Shown here: positions 8,462 to 17,904 of the stretch, one piece after another
Layout: each line of letters starts with the position of its first letter
Numbering within the stretch: the stretch's first letter is position 1
DNA from: Durusdinium trenchii
Taxonomy: Eukaryota > Sar > Dinophyceae > Suessiales > Symbiodiniaceae
Direction of reading: 5' to 3'
Assembly (NCBI GenBank): GCA_963970005.1
Contig: CAXAMN010005280.1
Coordinates: forward strand, 51,025-115,024
DNA: 64,000 nucleotides
Notes under the pieces: model-generated
Seen by the model: the letters and a program-made list of their open reading frames with translations, nothing else
Database searches by the model: none
Told to the model about the DNA's origin: nothing
Made by a program: the position numbers and the translations under genes

Positions 8462-9976
8462 GTGCAACACCGGCTTGACTTTCAACGACTAAGGAATGCT
8501 ACAACCATTGCTACCATGCGAGAGCTTCAGCGCACATTCGCACTCAGAGATGTAAAAGTTGAAGCTCCGCCAGTTCCGGCCCCGACCCTGGCTATTGAAG
8601 CTCCGGCTGTTGTTCCCTTGCCAGATGGACGTGCCCATGGACATGATAGCACAGATGACTTGCCGGAGGCCCTCAAACTGTTTGATGATGCTTCTGATGA
8701 CGTTGCGATGAAGTTTGACGATCACCAATATGAGCAAGCACTTCAAGCGTGCCAAGCCCACCCACAGTTTCAGAACTTCTGGAAACATCAAGTCCATGTC
8801 GTTCAAGTGGAAGAAGATTGGGTTTTTGGACATGCAGAAGGAGATCCATTGTGTGATATCAGGGATTTCCTGGACTGGCTGAAGTCCTGTGACGTGTATG
8901 CAACAGCATTGCAGACAGGTGATGAAGCAGCACCAAAGCAGCCGTCAGAAGCACCCAAGCAGCCTGAGGCAGCACCAAAGACAACACCAGAAGAACTTCA
9001 ACAGCAGCCGTCAGTCCCAGCTGATTCAGCACTGCAGACCCGAGCACCAGAAGCATCCAAGCAGACTGACACTGAGACAGCAGCAAAGAAAGCGCACGAA
9101 GAACTTCAACAGCAGCCGTCAGTCCCAGCTGATTCAGCATTGCAGGCCCCAACGCCAGCAGCACCCAAGGAGACTGGCACAGCAGCAAAGACAGCACCGG
9201 AAGAACCTAAGCAGCAGCCACCAGCTGATTCAGCACGGCCGGCTCCAACGCCAGAAGCACCCAAGCGGCGATCTGTAGTTGAAACAGATGAAGAGTTCGG
9301 TCTTAGGCTTGGGGCCATGATTGATGAGAATTTTGATGCTCTTTCAGTGGCATTTCAGGCGGTGGTTGTGCCCCAGGCTGAAACATCTGAGCCAGCACAA
9401 CATTCCGCTGAACGCATCCCAGCAGCACAGCCCAATCAGGCCCAAGCCATGGCTGATGCAATGTCCAAGGTTTCAGCAAGCAAGGTGGCAAGACAGCAGG
9501 CAGCTGCAAAAGCAGCTGTGGACACTTCCAAAGCCAAGTCTTTCACTCTTACCCAGTCCCCAGGCCTAACCGTTCTGGAACAGTTGAACCAACACGCTTC
9601 AACAATGCAGCAGCTTGCCGAAACAAATGCTGGACAGAGGAGTTTCCTCTCAGCAGCAGACCATTCACAGGAATGGAACATTCAGTTGGAGACTCCTGCC
9701 GAGCAAACAGAACGAATGGTGCAGGAGCTGGTGGCAAGCGGTGCAGCGGCAGCAACACACGCGACTTCTGAAAACATGCCCGCTGATCAGTCAGCGAAAC
9801 GGCAGTCTCAACAGAAACAAGCAGAAGCAGGTGATGGCAACCGCCAGGCAAAAACACGGACACCCAAGGCAAAAGCGGCGCCGGCTGAAAAGACGCCAGC
9901 AGCCAAAGCCAAAGCCAAAGCCAATACAGCCCGCGGCAGCAGGAAACCACTGCTGCGAAGGCCGGAGCCCTTCTAA
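8462..9976 (+). CDS. Repeat-rich Ala/Pro/Gln protein, hypothetical
   Basis: 504 codons from a GTG at 8462; the first ATG is 8516. An N-terminal acidic region of about 150 residues is followed by imperfect tandem repeats of roughly 35 residues built on EELQQQPSVPADSALQ...APEAxK...TAAK (about 8980-9260). Then come Ala/Gln-rich segments and a C-terminus rich in Lys-Ala (AAKAKAKANTARG), reminiscent of histone-like tails. Low complexity prevents a family assignment. It is the last gene of the same-strand cluster that starts with the Helitron-like protein. Confidence 0.45.
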   Translation: MQHRLDFQRLRNATTIATMRELQRTFALRDVKVEAPPVPAPTLAIEAPAVVPLPDGRAHGHDSTDDLPEALKLFDDASDDVAMKFDDHQYEQALQACQAHPQFQNFWKHQVHVVQVEEDWVFGHAEGDPLCDIRDFLDWLKSCDVYATALQTGDEAAPKQPSEAPKQPEAAPKTTPEELQQQPSVPADSALQTRAPEASKQTDTETAAKKAHEELQQQPSVPADSALQAPTPAAPKETGTAAKTAPEEPKQQPPADSARPAPTPEAPKRRSVVETDEEFGLRLGAMIDENFDALSVAFQAVVVPQAETSEPAQHSAERIPAAQPNQAQAMADAMSKVSASKVARQQAAAKAAVDTSKAKSFTLTQSPGLTVLEQLNQHASTMQQLAETNAGQRSFLSAADHSQEWNIQLETPAEQTERMVQELVASGAAAATHATSENMPADQSAKRQSQQKQAEAGDGNRQAKTRTPKAKAAPAEKTPAAKAKAKANTARGSRKPLLRRPEPF

Positions 9977-11150
9977 TTGCTCTTTTTGCGCAACGTCTTA
10001 TATCCCCAAATATTCTTATAGCCCGAGATTCGAGATTATATTTTTGCTGAATCCCGGACCGGATTAGAAACATAAAGCAGAAATGGATACAATAAATTTG
10101 TTTGTTGACTCGACCTTTCATTAAATTGAATGATTGTTTTAAAATCTCTAATGAATCCCTGCAGTGGACGACCCATCATATCATGAGAGTGACAACCGCC
10201 GCCTCCCACACCCAACTCATTCTATCACCGTGTTGTGCAGGCCACCGCTGCAAAGCCAAGAGGGCGAAAGAAGTGAAAGAAAGCAATGAGTTCCACTGTG
10301 CGATATATTTCACGCCCCGTGAGTTAGGTGTTTTGTGTGTTTTCAAGGATTCCACTTCCAACATTGTTGTGTTGCCGGTTCATTGTTTATGGTTCCTTCC
10401 ATCGAATTGGGGCAATAGATGTGCAAGGCAGGATACCCATTCCCCCTTGCTGAACACTGCCTTCCCAGAAGATGCAAGCAATGAGTTCTGCTGCATCCAC
10501 CGTGCTCCTACACCAGTGTTCAACAACTAACCGTGCTTTCAAAGTGTTTCTCAGTCTTGTCAACGTGTTGTTGTTTCATGTGGAGCCACAAAAGACTGCC
10601 TTTAGGCAATGTGGGGTACCAGATCCCGCGTGCTTGGAACTGTGGCCGAATGTGGGTTTCAGCGGCCAGAGCGACTGGCAAACAGTCGACGACAGGCAAA
10701 AGGCCTAGTGCGTGGAAAAACAACCCATGCTTTCTTTGCAGCTGCTTCGTTAAGCATATTTTTTACGCTCCCATGATGATATATACTTCTAGTGTCATAT
10801 ATTTTCCTGACTCTCTGCAACGAAGTGTTTTTTCTTGTTCAATTCTAGTTTTCACTGAACCTGGGCCACCTGGGTTGTAACTTGAGAGAGGAGGGGGGTG
10901 AACGAAAGGTAGCAGGGAATCAGGCGTAATCCGGGAGGAGGTGAGAGGCCCCCCACTTGTTTGAAGAGAAGTGAGTGAGCGTGATGAAAGAAAGACTAGT
11001 GCGCAAACGCTTGACAAAACCTCCAGAAGCTGTAGCGGTCTAGCGGTTTCAATACAGGTTGACGGGCCTTCAAAAGGAGTCACATATTTCTCAAATGCAA
11101 CTTCGGATTTACATAGTGACGTGCGGCGACCCTGTAAATTGCGTGGCCGC
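9977..11150. other. No gene seen
   Basis: About 1.2 kb with only short, overlapping, domain-free ORFs on both strands. Base composition is unremarkable apart from a purine-rich stretch at about 10880-10970. Confidence 0.5.
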
Positions 11151-11159
11151 AGGCCATGC

Positions 11160-11640
11160 TTGCAAACAGGACGTGCTCAAAAACACTGGTATTTACGAGG
11201 TTTCGTTGCTGTCGATCCACAGCCGCGGCAAGGTCTAAGGCCACGCTTGAAGACAGGAGGAGCTGAAAACACTGGTATTAGTATTTACGGTATTTTGTAG
11301 CCGTCGATCCAAAGGCGCACCACGGTTGAGCGCTGGAAAAGCGCAGAAAACCGTGTAAATACCGGCGTTTTCTGCCGGGAAGGTGCACAAAACCCTGTAA
11401 ATACCATAGTTTTGTGCAATTTTGAAGCCTCCAAAAGCCTCAAAAACCCTTTCTGACAAAATCTTTCCTGGTTTTTGGTCTTTTTTCGGTCATTTTTCTA
11501 ACCGAGACGCATCAAAAACCATCGGTTTTTGCGGTGTTTTTTGCCGGACAGCCACAAAAAACGCTGTAAATTCCATGATTTTTGGTCACTGCTGAGGACT
11601 GGAAGAGCTGAAAACATTGATATTTACAGTGTTTTCGAAC
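11160..11640. repeat. Recurring near-palindrome (about 25 bp, at least 6 copies)
   Basis: A motif with the core AAAACACTGGTATTTAC..GTGTTTT recurs at irregular 55-110 bp intervals: about 11178, 11266, 11352, 11389, 11560 and 11611. Some copies read in the sense orientation (aaaacactggtatttacg) and others in the antisense (aaaccgtgtaaataccgg). The best copy, near 11611-11635 (aaaacattgatatttacagt then gtttt), is almost a perfect inverted repeat. The text between copies often contains gtcgatcca or gaggcgcg, so the larger unit is also repeated. I do not recognise the family. Confidence 0.6.
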
Positions 11641-11675
11641 GGTTGACCCCGAGGCGCGCTAGGGTGGAGTTGAAA

Positions 11676-11697
11676 GGGGGGGGGGGGCCCCCCCCCC
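11676..11697. repeat. G12C10 homopolymer palindrome
   Basis: Twelve G followed directly by ten C, a perfectly self-complementary block. A near-identical structure occurs at 59939-59963. Such tracts are also places where assemblies and reads fail, so the exact length is uncertain. Confidence 0.8.
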
Positions 11698-11699
11698 GG

Positions 11700-13220
11700 C
11701 CAGCAAACGAAGATGTCGGGGACCATTTCTCCGAGAGATAGGCTGCAGCTCTGGGTTAATACATTTTTGCTAAAGCAAAAGGAAAACTCAGGTAGCGTAA
11801 CCGCTACCTTTCGTGAAATCCTTTCCGCCCAAGCTCGAAACTTATAGATCTTTTTTAAATGAACCCCGTACGAAATACATGGATTTTAGGAACTTAACAG
11901 TGTGTATATATATATATATATAAATAAGTGTGTGTGTGTGCTTTATATGATATGCATTGTATGTGTTAGCTATATGTATAGACAAACATAGACAAACTGA
12001 TTCCAAGAACAATCAAGAACATATCGATTGATTATGTCTGTAGATGCCCCTTGGAGTGTCATTGTCCTCGATAGCTGGGCCCTTTGGTACTTCAAAGGCT
12101 TGGCAGTGGTGGAGCAATTGGGCGGCCACACAGCACCACACCACCAAAACTTGCAGATCGCACAGCATACAATGGAAGGAGCACGCAGTACGCAAAGTCG
12201 AGGTGGGCATCAAATAAACATATTGCATACGGCATACATACATATCCTACCCGGGCCCTTGAAGACTCATTGCACTTTTCTACCACGTACTGTACAGGCC
12301 AAAGGTCTTGGAGAACAAAGGACAAAGTGGAAGAGATAGGTGGACACACGGACCAGAAGGACGGAGTTCGCCCATACCATCCCACACCAAAACCAAGTCG
12401 ATCATGTGGTTGGTGCTCACGCTGGACAGCCCGTCGGGGAGTTTGAGGGCAGCAAGCGGCCAAGGCGCATGAACAAGAAGCGCTCTTCGAGGTTGAAGGT
12501 GGAGCGCCAAGCCAAGGGCACACAGGCATCTTGGAGCCATTTTGGGAGCCCAAATGTGGCAACTGTTTCTCTTAATGTGTTCCTCTGATTTCTTCATCTT
12601 GCATGCCCTCTTTCATCTCATAACAAGTAATTTAGGCGGAATGTCCAGCATGGTTTACCCACAAGAACTCCTTTGGGTGCTTGGTTTGTGATGTGGTGAC
12701 TTGTGAAGCGGTGAAGTGTGACTTGTAGTGAGTTGTCGATTATGATATAGCGAATCAGGTGTGGTTCAATGGAACGTGGTGAAGTGTGACGGGTTGAGGT
12801 GTCAGGGTGAATTGTGATGTGCAATGCTGTGCACCGATTTGTGATGCAATGACTTTTCTGACGATGTTCTTACAGCAGCGTCTCTTGCTTCTCTTTTTGG
12901 TATTGGTGCGCACTTCATTGCATGTTGTTGCGGAAATCTCCACTTGTCTGCGCCTCTGTGCAATGTCCCCGCGTTTTTCTCCGAGCACGTTTTCCTTACT
13001 GTTCTCCAGAGACCTCTGGTTTCTTACATTGAATGTTGCACTTTGGAACAGTAGGCTTCCTATAGTGCAGGGCCATATTCCTGACACATACAGTATATAG
13101 ATTTGGGTGGGAGTACGTGCAGTACATGGTGTTATAGAGGTTATACCTGCACATGCCGCTGCAATCAATGGCTGTCGCACAATATATATATATAAATATA
13201 AGTATATAAATATATGCATA
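11700..13220. other. No gene seen; TA, TG and GTGATG-rich sequence
   Basis: Contains (TA)n followed by (GT)n near 11904-11940, a GTGATG/GTGAAG-rich low-complexity stretch at about 12680-12850 and a second (TA)n near 13184-13215. ORFs at 12.0-12.6 kb are open on both strands at once, and none shows a domain. Confidence 0.5.
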
Positions 13221-13225
13221 TATCC

Positions 13226-13353
13226 TGCAAAGTAGGCGCGGGCGCTTTTCCTGAACAAGATTCGGGCCTAAGTACCCAAGGACGTGGGTGTATGTGGTAC
13301 GCCAGGATGATTGACTCATGTGGTTTCCTGTGACGTTTCCTCAAAAGTGAACA
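13226..13353 (-). repeat. 3' LTR of Copia-1
   Basis: In minus orientation it begins TGTTCAC and ends TTTGCA (TG...CA). Over the shared ~125 bp it differs from 25397-25521 by about four substitutions and one 1-bp indel, so the two copies are roughly 97% identical. Confidence 0.6.
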
Positions 13354-13367
13354 CGGCCCCTTCATCG
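13354..13367 (-). other. Polypurine tract of Copia-1
   Basis: Minus strand reads GATGAAGGGGCCG immediately before the 3' LTR start TGTTCAC, the expected plus-strand priming site for reverse transcription. Confidence 0.5.
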
Positions 13368-13478
13368 TGGCACACACTGCAAGATGCAATGTCCCTGGCC
13401 TTTTGTCAGTAGATGCATCGGCTGTCGACATGGACCACTTGTCCATTTGGTGTTCGACGCAAGTTGAGCAGTTTCGCT

Positions 13479-14012
13479 TCAAACGTGCGTAGGACTTGTA
13501 ATCATTCTCAAATTGTCATCCCGCTGCCGTCGGGCTTGTTTCAGACCCTTCTCAAAGTTTTTGATCATTCGTTCATGTGCTCTTGCGTTTCCTCCATCAG
13601 GTTTTCGTACTTCTGCCATAGGTGTGCCTCGTTTGTTCGCTGTCTTCCTTGGCGACTCTGTAATATCCTGTCTCTTGGCTTCTCTCGCGCTCTCCTGTTC
13701 TCCATGTTCCCTCTTTGTTGACGGTGTTGGCAATGCTGGTGTCATTGGCGCTGGAACTCCAACGCCCTGTTGACCTTGCGCATTTCCATGGAGTCCTGGC
13801 GCCGGTGTCACAAGTCCAGCTGCAACAGCCTGCGCAACGTTCTCCAACTCTGCTGGTTGGATCTCAGCCTCAAGTGTTGTCTGTCGATACTTCTGAGCTT
13901 GTTCCCCATGCTTCTTGAGATACCCTGTCATGAATACTCCCATGGTAGACCTCTGCGTAGAACCAGGGCTGGTCCATTGAACGCGCCATCCTTCGAATTG
14001 CTCTGGCTTCAC
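13479..14012 (-). pseudogene. Copia-1 post-integrase region
   Basis: A 177-codon fragment after the integrase core. It has no catalytic motif: a Trp-rich N-terminus, a Pro/Gly/Gln-rich middle and a basic C-terminus (NFEKGLKQARRQRDD). Its position between integrase and 3' LTR fits the variable linker that normally precedes RT, but RT itself is absent. Confidence 0.5.
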
Positions 14013-14033
14013 AAGCTCCTTCAGGCGTGAGCA

Positions 14034-14441
14034 CTATGTGACAATGAAGGAATGCTTTCCGCACCAAGTGCCCTGCTCAAGCGCATTGGAGCCTTTGCGG
14101 CGAATCATCCCCTTGTACATGACCACTTCGCCATACAGCACCAGCTCATAGCTTACCCCCCCAACACCTTCAAGCGCACGGTACCTGTTGATGAGGAAGG
14201 AGGCGTACTTGAAGGACCATGCAAACAAGTGGTTGTCTCCAGTGATGGACAGCCTCGCACGCTCCTCACCAAACATCCTCAAGCAGTTTGCTAATCGCCT
14301 GACTGATTGAACCGCTCCCTCAACCAAGCTGTTCGAGGAGTGTTGCCCTGCTCCTGTAAGACGCAATTCTGTCTGCGATCCCATCACTGTCTGGTGGCTT
14401 TCAGAGTCTGCCTGTGGCTTTGTTTGGGACTGGCGCAACAT
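14034..14441 (-). pseudogene. Copia-1 integrase core, C-terminal part
   Basis: 135 codons with the Copia integrase blocks SNSLVEGAVQSVRRLANCLR (the catalytic Glu sits in VEGA/VERA-type text), HLFAWSFKYASFLINRYR, and GVSYELVLYGE, which is the PYELxxGK-like block. A frame change separates it from the upstream integrase part, so it is broken. Confidence 0.7.
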
Positions 14442-14482
14442 GGACAGCCTTCGTCTCTGTTGAAGCCATGATCAGACTGGTT

Positions 14483-14743
14483 CTAGACTGACCTGTCCCT
14501 CTTGTACTCGTCGTTGTGTTTCTGGACCTGTAGGGCGTACATGAAGTCCAGCTGGACGGCGGCGGCCCCAAGGTCTGGCTTCTCTTGCTGAGGCATGCGC
14601 TTGTGTTCTCGTGCTCTTGAGGCCATGCCTGACACCATGGGGCATATGGCCACTGCATCACGAAATGTAATTCCTGCTCTGCAAGGGATGGCTGTCCCAA
14701 AATCACGGTGTCCTCTGTTACTCCTTGAAGAGCTTGTTGGCAA
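14483..14743 (-). pseudogene. Copia-1 integrase N-terminal part, fragment
   Basis: 86 codons containing AVQLDFMYA, which fits the first catalytic Asp block of Copia integrases (xxDFxY). An overlapping minus frame (14401-14706) carries the QWPYAPWCQAW segment that usually forms the HxPyxxWCxxC zinc-binding lead-in. The two halves lie in different frames, so at least one indel has broken the gene here. Confidence 0.5.
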
Positions 14744-15326
14744 TGCTCAACTGGAACTTATTCTCAATGTCCACCTTGAAGGCCACCAACCTGGACAGTA
14801 GTCTCTTCTTGCTGCCAGTGTACGGCAGCCCCCTCTCCTTGCAGGCAATCTGCAGTTCTTTCACTGTATTCTTTTCGTTGTAAAGCACTTCATCGAGCTC
14901 AACCTCTTCTCCTCTTTCTGCCACGCGCATCTTCTCCACTTCCTGCTTCGATCTGCTCTTCCAATTCTTCTGATCGTTCAAGCTCTTCCTCGTCTGACTA
15001 CCACCTTCACAGATAATGCGTGTGTAGTGCCACCACCTGTTTGACCTGTATGAACTCGACGCCCCTCCTGGATTCGGCTGGTCTTCAACCTGTTGAACTC
15101 TCTTCCAGCGCTCCTTAGCATAGCGCCCTTGCTCCCCCCCCACAAATCTTCCATGGACTCTTCTCCAATGTACTCTTGCCTTTCTCGTGACTCTGTCCTT
15201 TCCAGCTCCCTTTGCCTTCAAACTTGCCTTTGTTCTTTCCTTTTGCATCTGACCCTTTCTTGCAACCTTTCTTGCCCTTCTCCTTGCCAACGTAGTCAAC
15301 GTCCATTGGCACACTGTCATCTCCAC
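14718..15326 (-). pseudogene. Copia-1 gag/pol linker with SAP-like motif
   Basis: 202 codons. The N-terminal two thirds are Lys/Arg/Gly-rich (RNA-binding gag tail). Residues about 154-184 (TVKELQIACKERGLPYTGSK...LLSRL) have the helix-extended loop-helix pattern of a SAP DNA-binding motif. It ends at the frame change into the integrase region. Confidence 0.55.
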
Positions 15327-15829
15327 TGGCCTTGGTTGGGAGCGAAAAGCTGTTCGAAGCGTCCCAGGGCATAGTCCGCGTTGATGTCCTTACATACGTC
15401 CTTGGTCGCTGCTGCCAACGCAGGATCAATGCCCTCACATAGTTGCAAGATGAAAGATCCGGTCACTCCAACCTCGAAGTTCATGATCACAGGCTTCAGG
15501 CTTGAAGATATCAGGGCTGTTGAAATCAATCTTGAACTCTCCTCCGCCATTGCTTGGATTCCTGATTGTCTTGGATAGAAGCTCTTCGTGCTCCAATCTG
15601 CCTCTGACTCTTTTTCGTCCTCTTGTCCTGTGAAGCTTTGCCCACTATAGGTGATCAGCTCCCAGGACTTCCACTGTGTCATCAATGCACCAACTTTGTC
15701 TCCCTGGATGTGTTCCTCTTCCTTCTTCTCCTCAAGCCGCTCCAAAAAGGACCGCTTTGCTGGGTACCATAACAATGACCTCTCGAACCGGCCTCCTCTT
15801 CTTCTCTCTCTTCTTCCCCTTCTCTTCAA
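15317..15829 (-). pseudogene. Copia-1 gag fragment
   Basis: 170 codons of the capsid-like part of gag (MTQWKSWELITYSGQSF, then helical text up to NADYALGRFEQLF). The overlapping minus frame 15115-15438 continues with SVPMDVDYVGKEKGKKGCKK, the Lys/Gly-rich nucleocapsid-like tail common to the Copia elements in this window. There is a frame change between the two. Confidence 0.5.
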
Positions 15830-16238
15830 CTAAAAGGGATGCCCTTGTCGCTCTTCCTGACTTCGTTCGCTTGACTTTGTCGATGTGGGTGGCCTAATTG
15901 AAGGCTTGCTCGCAGACAGCTCCGTTTCAGTGCCTGGGAAAAACGGCTTCACTGAAAATGACATGGCAAACCTCCTGGGCGGCCTATTAGAAGCAGACAT
16001 GGCCTACAGCCTGCGGAATGCAGTCCGCCGGAGCATGATGATCAAATGTGTGTGTCGTCCGGACTTCACATTACTGATCTCCTGGACCGTCGACGAGCCA
16101 AGCCCACTGCACGGCAAGCGTGGATCAAAAGCTCGCAAAGCCGAAATCCCCCGGGAGCGGGGTCCTCCACCAACCAAGGAAGAGCGTGGCCACAGTGGCG
16201 GTCCTGGTGCCTAGTGGGCCTCGGCTCTTACGACGGGG

Positions 16239-16250
16239 GCTCCGCTACCA
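16239..16250 (-). promoter_or_regulatory. Primer-binding site of Copia-1
   Basis: Minus strand TGGTAGCGGAGC, directly after the LTR terminus. Its complement ends GCTCCGCTACCA, which fits the 3' end of an initiator-methionine tRNA whose acceptor stem starts AGCGGAG. The identical 12-mer occurs at the same relative place in Copia-3 (44139-44150). Confidence 0.65.
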
Positions 16251-16253
16251 TGC

Positions 16254-16286
16254 CTCTAAACCACCACCACCACCACCGCCACCACC
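16254..16286. repeat. Left part of an unidentified insert containing (CCA)n
   Basis: After the first three bases of the Copia-1 5' LTR the sequence no longer matches the 3' LTR. It reads ctctaaa then a (CCA)n tract that is interrupted by Copia-2 and resumes at 25088. The remainder is 25093-25396. Confidence 0.4.
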
Positions 16287-16738
16287 TATGAAGGTTAACG
16301 TCAAGTTGGAAACTCGTGAGAACCCAAAAGAAAACAGTTGAAACCTTTCGAACGTATTCGATCGAACGGAATCCCTCGGCCGCGATCAGCCGAAACGCCC
16401 ACGCCCCGATCCGGACGTGTAACGCTTTTCTTGCGTCGCACTTGAGCCATGCGGTGATGGCAAGTCCTTGGTACATTTCTCGATTTGTCGCTCTGGACGC
16501 GACATGCATCGAATGCACCCGGACAATGCGTAAGCGCATCACCCGGGTTGATGTCGCTCTGGGCGCGACAGGCATTTGAACGAAGCTCAAAAACAGTCCA
16601 TGTCAACTGCAAGCTTCTACGAAAGGCTTCCGTGCATACTGCAGTACACTTCTTGATTTGCGCGTGTATGGAAACATGCACGAGAACAACTGTGTTTGAC
16701 CGAAAGGACGGCTTCGAACGAGGTGTCGAACTTTCACA
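16287..16738 (-). repeat. 3' LTR of Copia-2
   Basis: In minus orientation it begins TGTGAAAG right after the polypurine tract and ends CCTTCATA at the target duplication. It is 452 bp, against 458 bp for its partner. The LTR end is uncertain by 2 bp (TTCA or TTCATA). Confidence 0.9.
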
Positions 16739-16750
16739 CCCCCCCTCAAA
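16739..16750 (-). other. Polypurine tract of Copia-2
   Basis: Minus strand GAGGGGGGG directly before the 3' LTR start TGTGAAAG; this block is absent at the outer side of the 5' LTR, which fixes the internal boundary. Confidence 0.85.
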
Positions 16751-16823
16751 CACATGTTGTGGTACAGCTGTACCACTCTATCACATCTCATAGGATACTG
16801 CAGCTTATACGAAGCGAAAGGGA

Positions 16824-17522
16824 TCATCGTGAGATCCTGATGCACTGCTTACATGGCTGCACCGTTCTCGCGCAGTATTGCACCAATGGGCTTCCATGCA
16901 AACAAGGACAAGTATTGTCCGGCTGCGCTCGATGGATGAATGCAGGGCGCTCAAAATTGAAAAAAAGGGTCTGCTCGTTGCTGCTCAGCCCTTCTCCAAG
17001 GCAATCAGGGCACAGTGGCCTCTTGATCACATCCTTTTCTCTCATCTTCCGAACCATACCGCACGTGGGGTAGTGTATCCGTTCGCCAGTTCGGATGCAG
17101 ATCACATAGATCTGGCGGCCAGCTTGGGCATCATCCTCAGGCAAAGGCGACGGAGTTCGAACCACACTCTTGTCGTGACCTGGAGGTGAATGGCTCGGCG
17201 GATGCGGAGATGCACTCGATGGAGGTGAGTGGCTGGGCGGATGTGGAGATCCACTTGATGCAGGAACTACATCCCAATCCTCATAGCTGGTAGTCTTCTC
17301 TCCATCATCCTTTTCAATCTTGACATACCCTTCGTTCTTGCACTTGCCAAGTGCACCCGAAGTCATAGATGATCCTTCTTTCTCAATTCCCTTGCAACCT
17401 TTCCCGCTCACCTTGTCACTCGAACTGCCAACTACCGAGACCGTCGCCTCATCATCTTTGACACTGATCTCAAGGTCGATCGGTGTGCTGCTGTCAACGT
17501 GCACGACGATCTTTGGTGCCAT
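16824..17522 (-). CDS. Copia-2 extra 3' ORF B: Cys-rich zinc-binding-like protein
   Basis: 232 codons between RNase H and the 3' LTR, opening with ATG (MAPKIVVHVDSSTPIDLEIS). The N-terminal half is a charged, possibly ubiquitin-like strand-rich segment. The middle has two Ser/Pro/His repeats (SPHPPSHSPP). The C-terminal part has GERIHYPTCGMVRK...LCPDC, an HYxxxC...CxxC arrangement that looks like a small zinc site of the Ada-type 'HxxxC..CxxC' kind, then more cysteines (CPCLHG, CKQC). Standard Copia elements have nothing after RNase H. Function unknown; an RNA/DNA-binding accessory is one possibility. Confidence 0.5.
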   Translation of the reverse strand: MAPKIVVHVDSSTPIDLEISVKDDEATVSVVGSSSDKVSGKGCKGIEKEGSSMTSGALGKCKNEGYVKIEKDDGEKTTSYEDWDVVPASSGSPHPPSHSPPSSASPHPPSHSPPGHDKSVVRTPSPLPEDDAQAGRQIYVICIRTGERIHYPTCGMVRKMREKDVIKRPLCPDCLGEGLSSNEQTLFFNFERPAFIHRAQPDNTCPCLHGSPLVQYCARTVQPCKQCIRISR

Positions 17523-17904
17523 GCTCGCTCGACAGGGCGATCAAGAAAGTAAAAAATGCAAAATTGCAAATCTATCAAATTGTGTCCATCATCGTGGAGA
17601 TTTCATTTGGTATCTATTGGCACTCAATGCACGACATACCATAGTGGGTGGCACAGCAAACATGCATGCTCCATTCAAGAACTAAGTCGGGTCAATTGAT
17701 TCACAATTTTTAAACATGTTCATCTCAAGTGTTCCAATCAAAGTTCAAAGGATCTATTTAAACACTGGATTGAATTCAAAACTCTATCACGTGATTCATG
17801 TCAGTTCGCAGCCACTGACGCACGGGTCTTGCTCAAGAACCAAGAAGCGAACTCGGCGGCAAGCTTTCGAGGATATCGAGCGAGATCGTGCAGGCGCTGA
17901 CCAT

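Noticed and set aside
12013-12600. Overlapping ORFs of 75-156 codons on both strands
   Set aside because: No domains, equal lengths on opposite strands, and no codon-level signal.
16239-16250. The 12-mer as part of a real tRNA gene
   Set aside because: Only the acceptor 3' end is present and it abuts LTR termini in two elements, so it is a primer-binding site.
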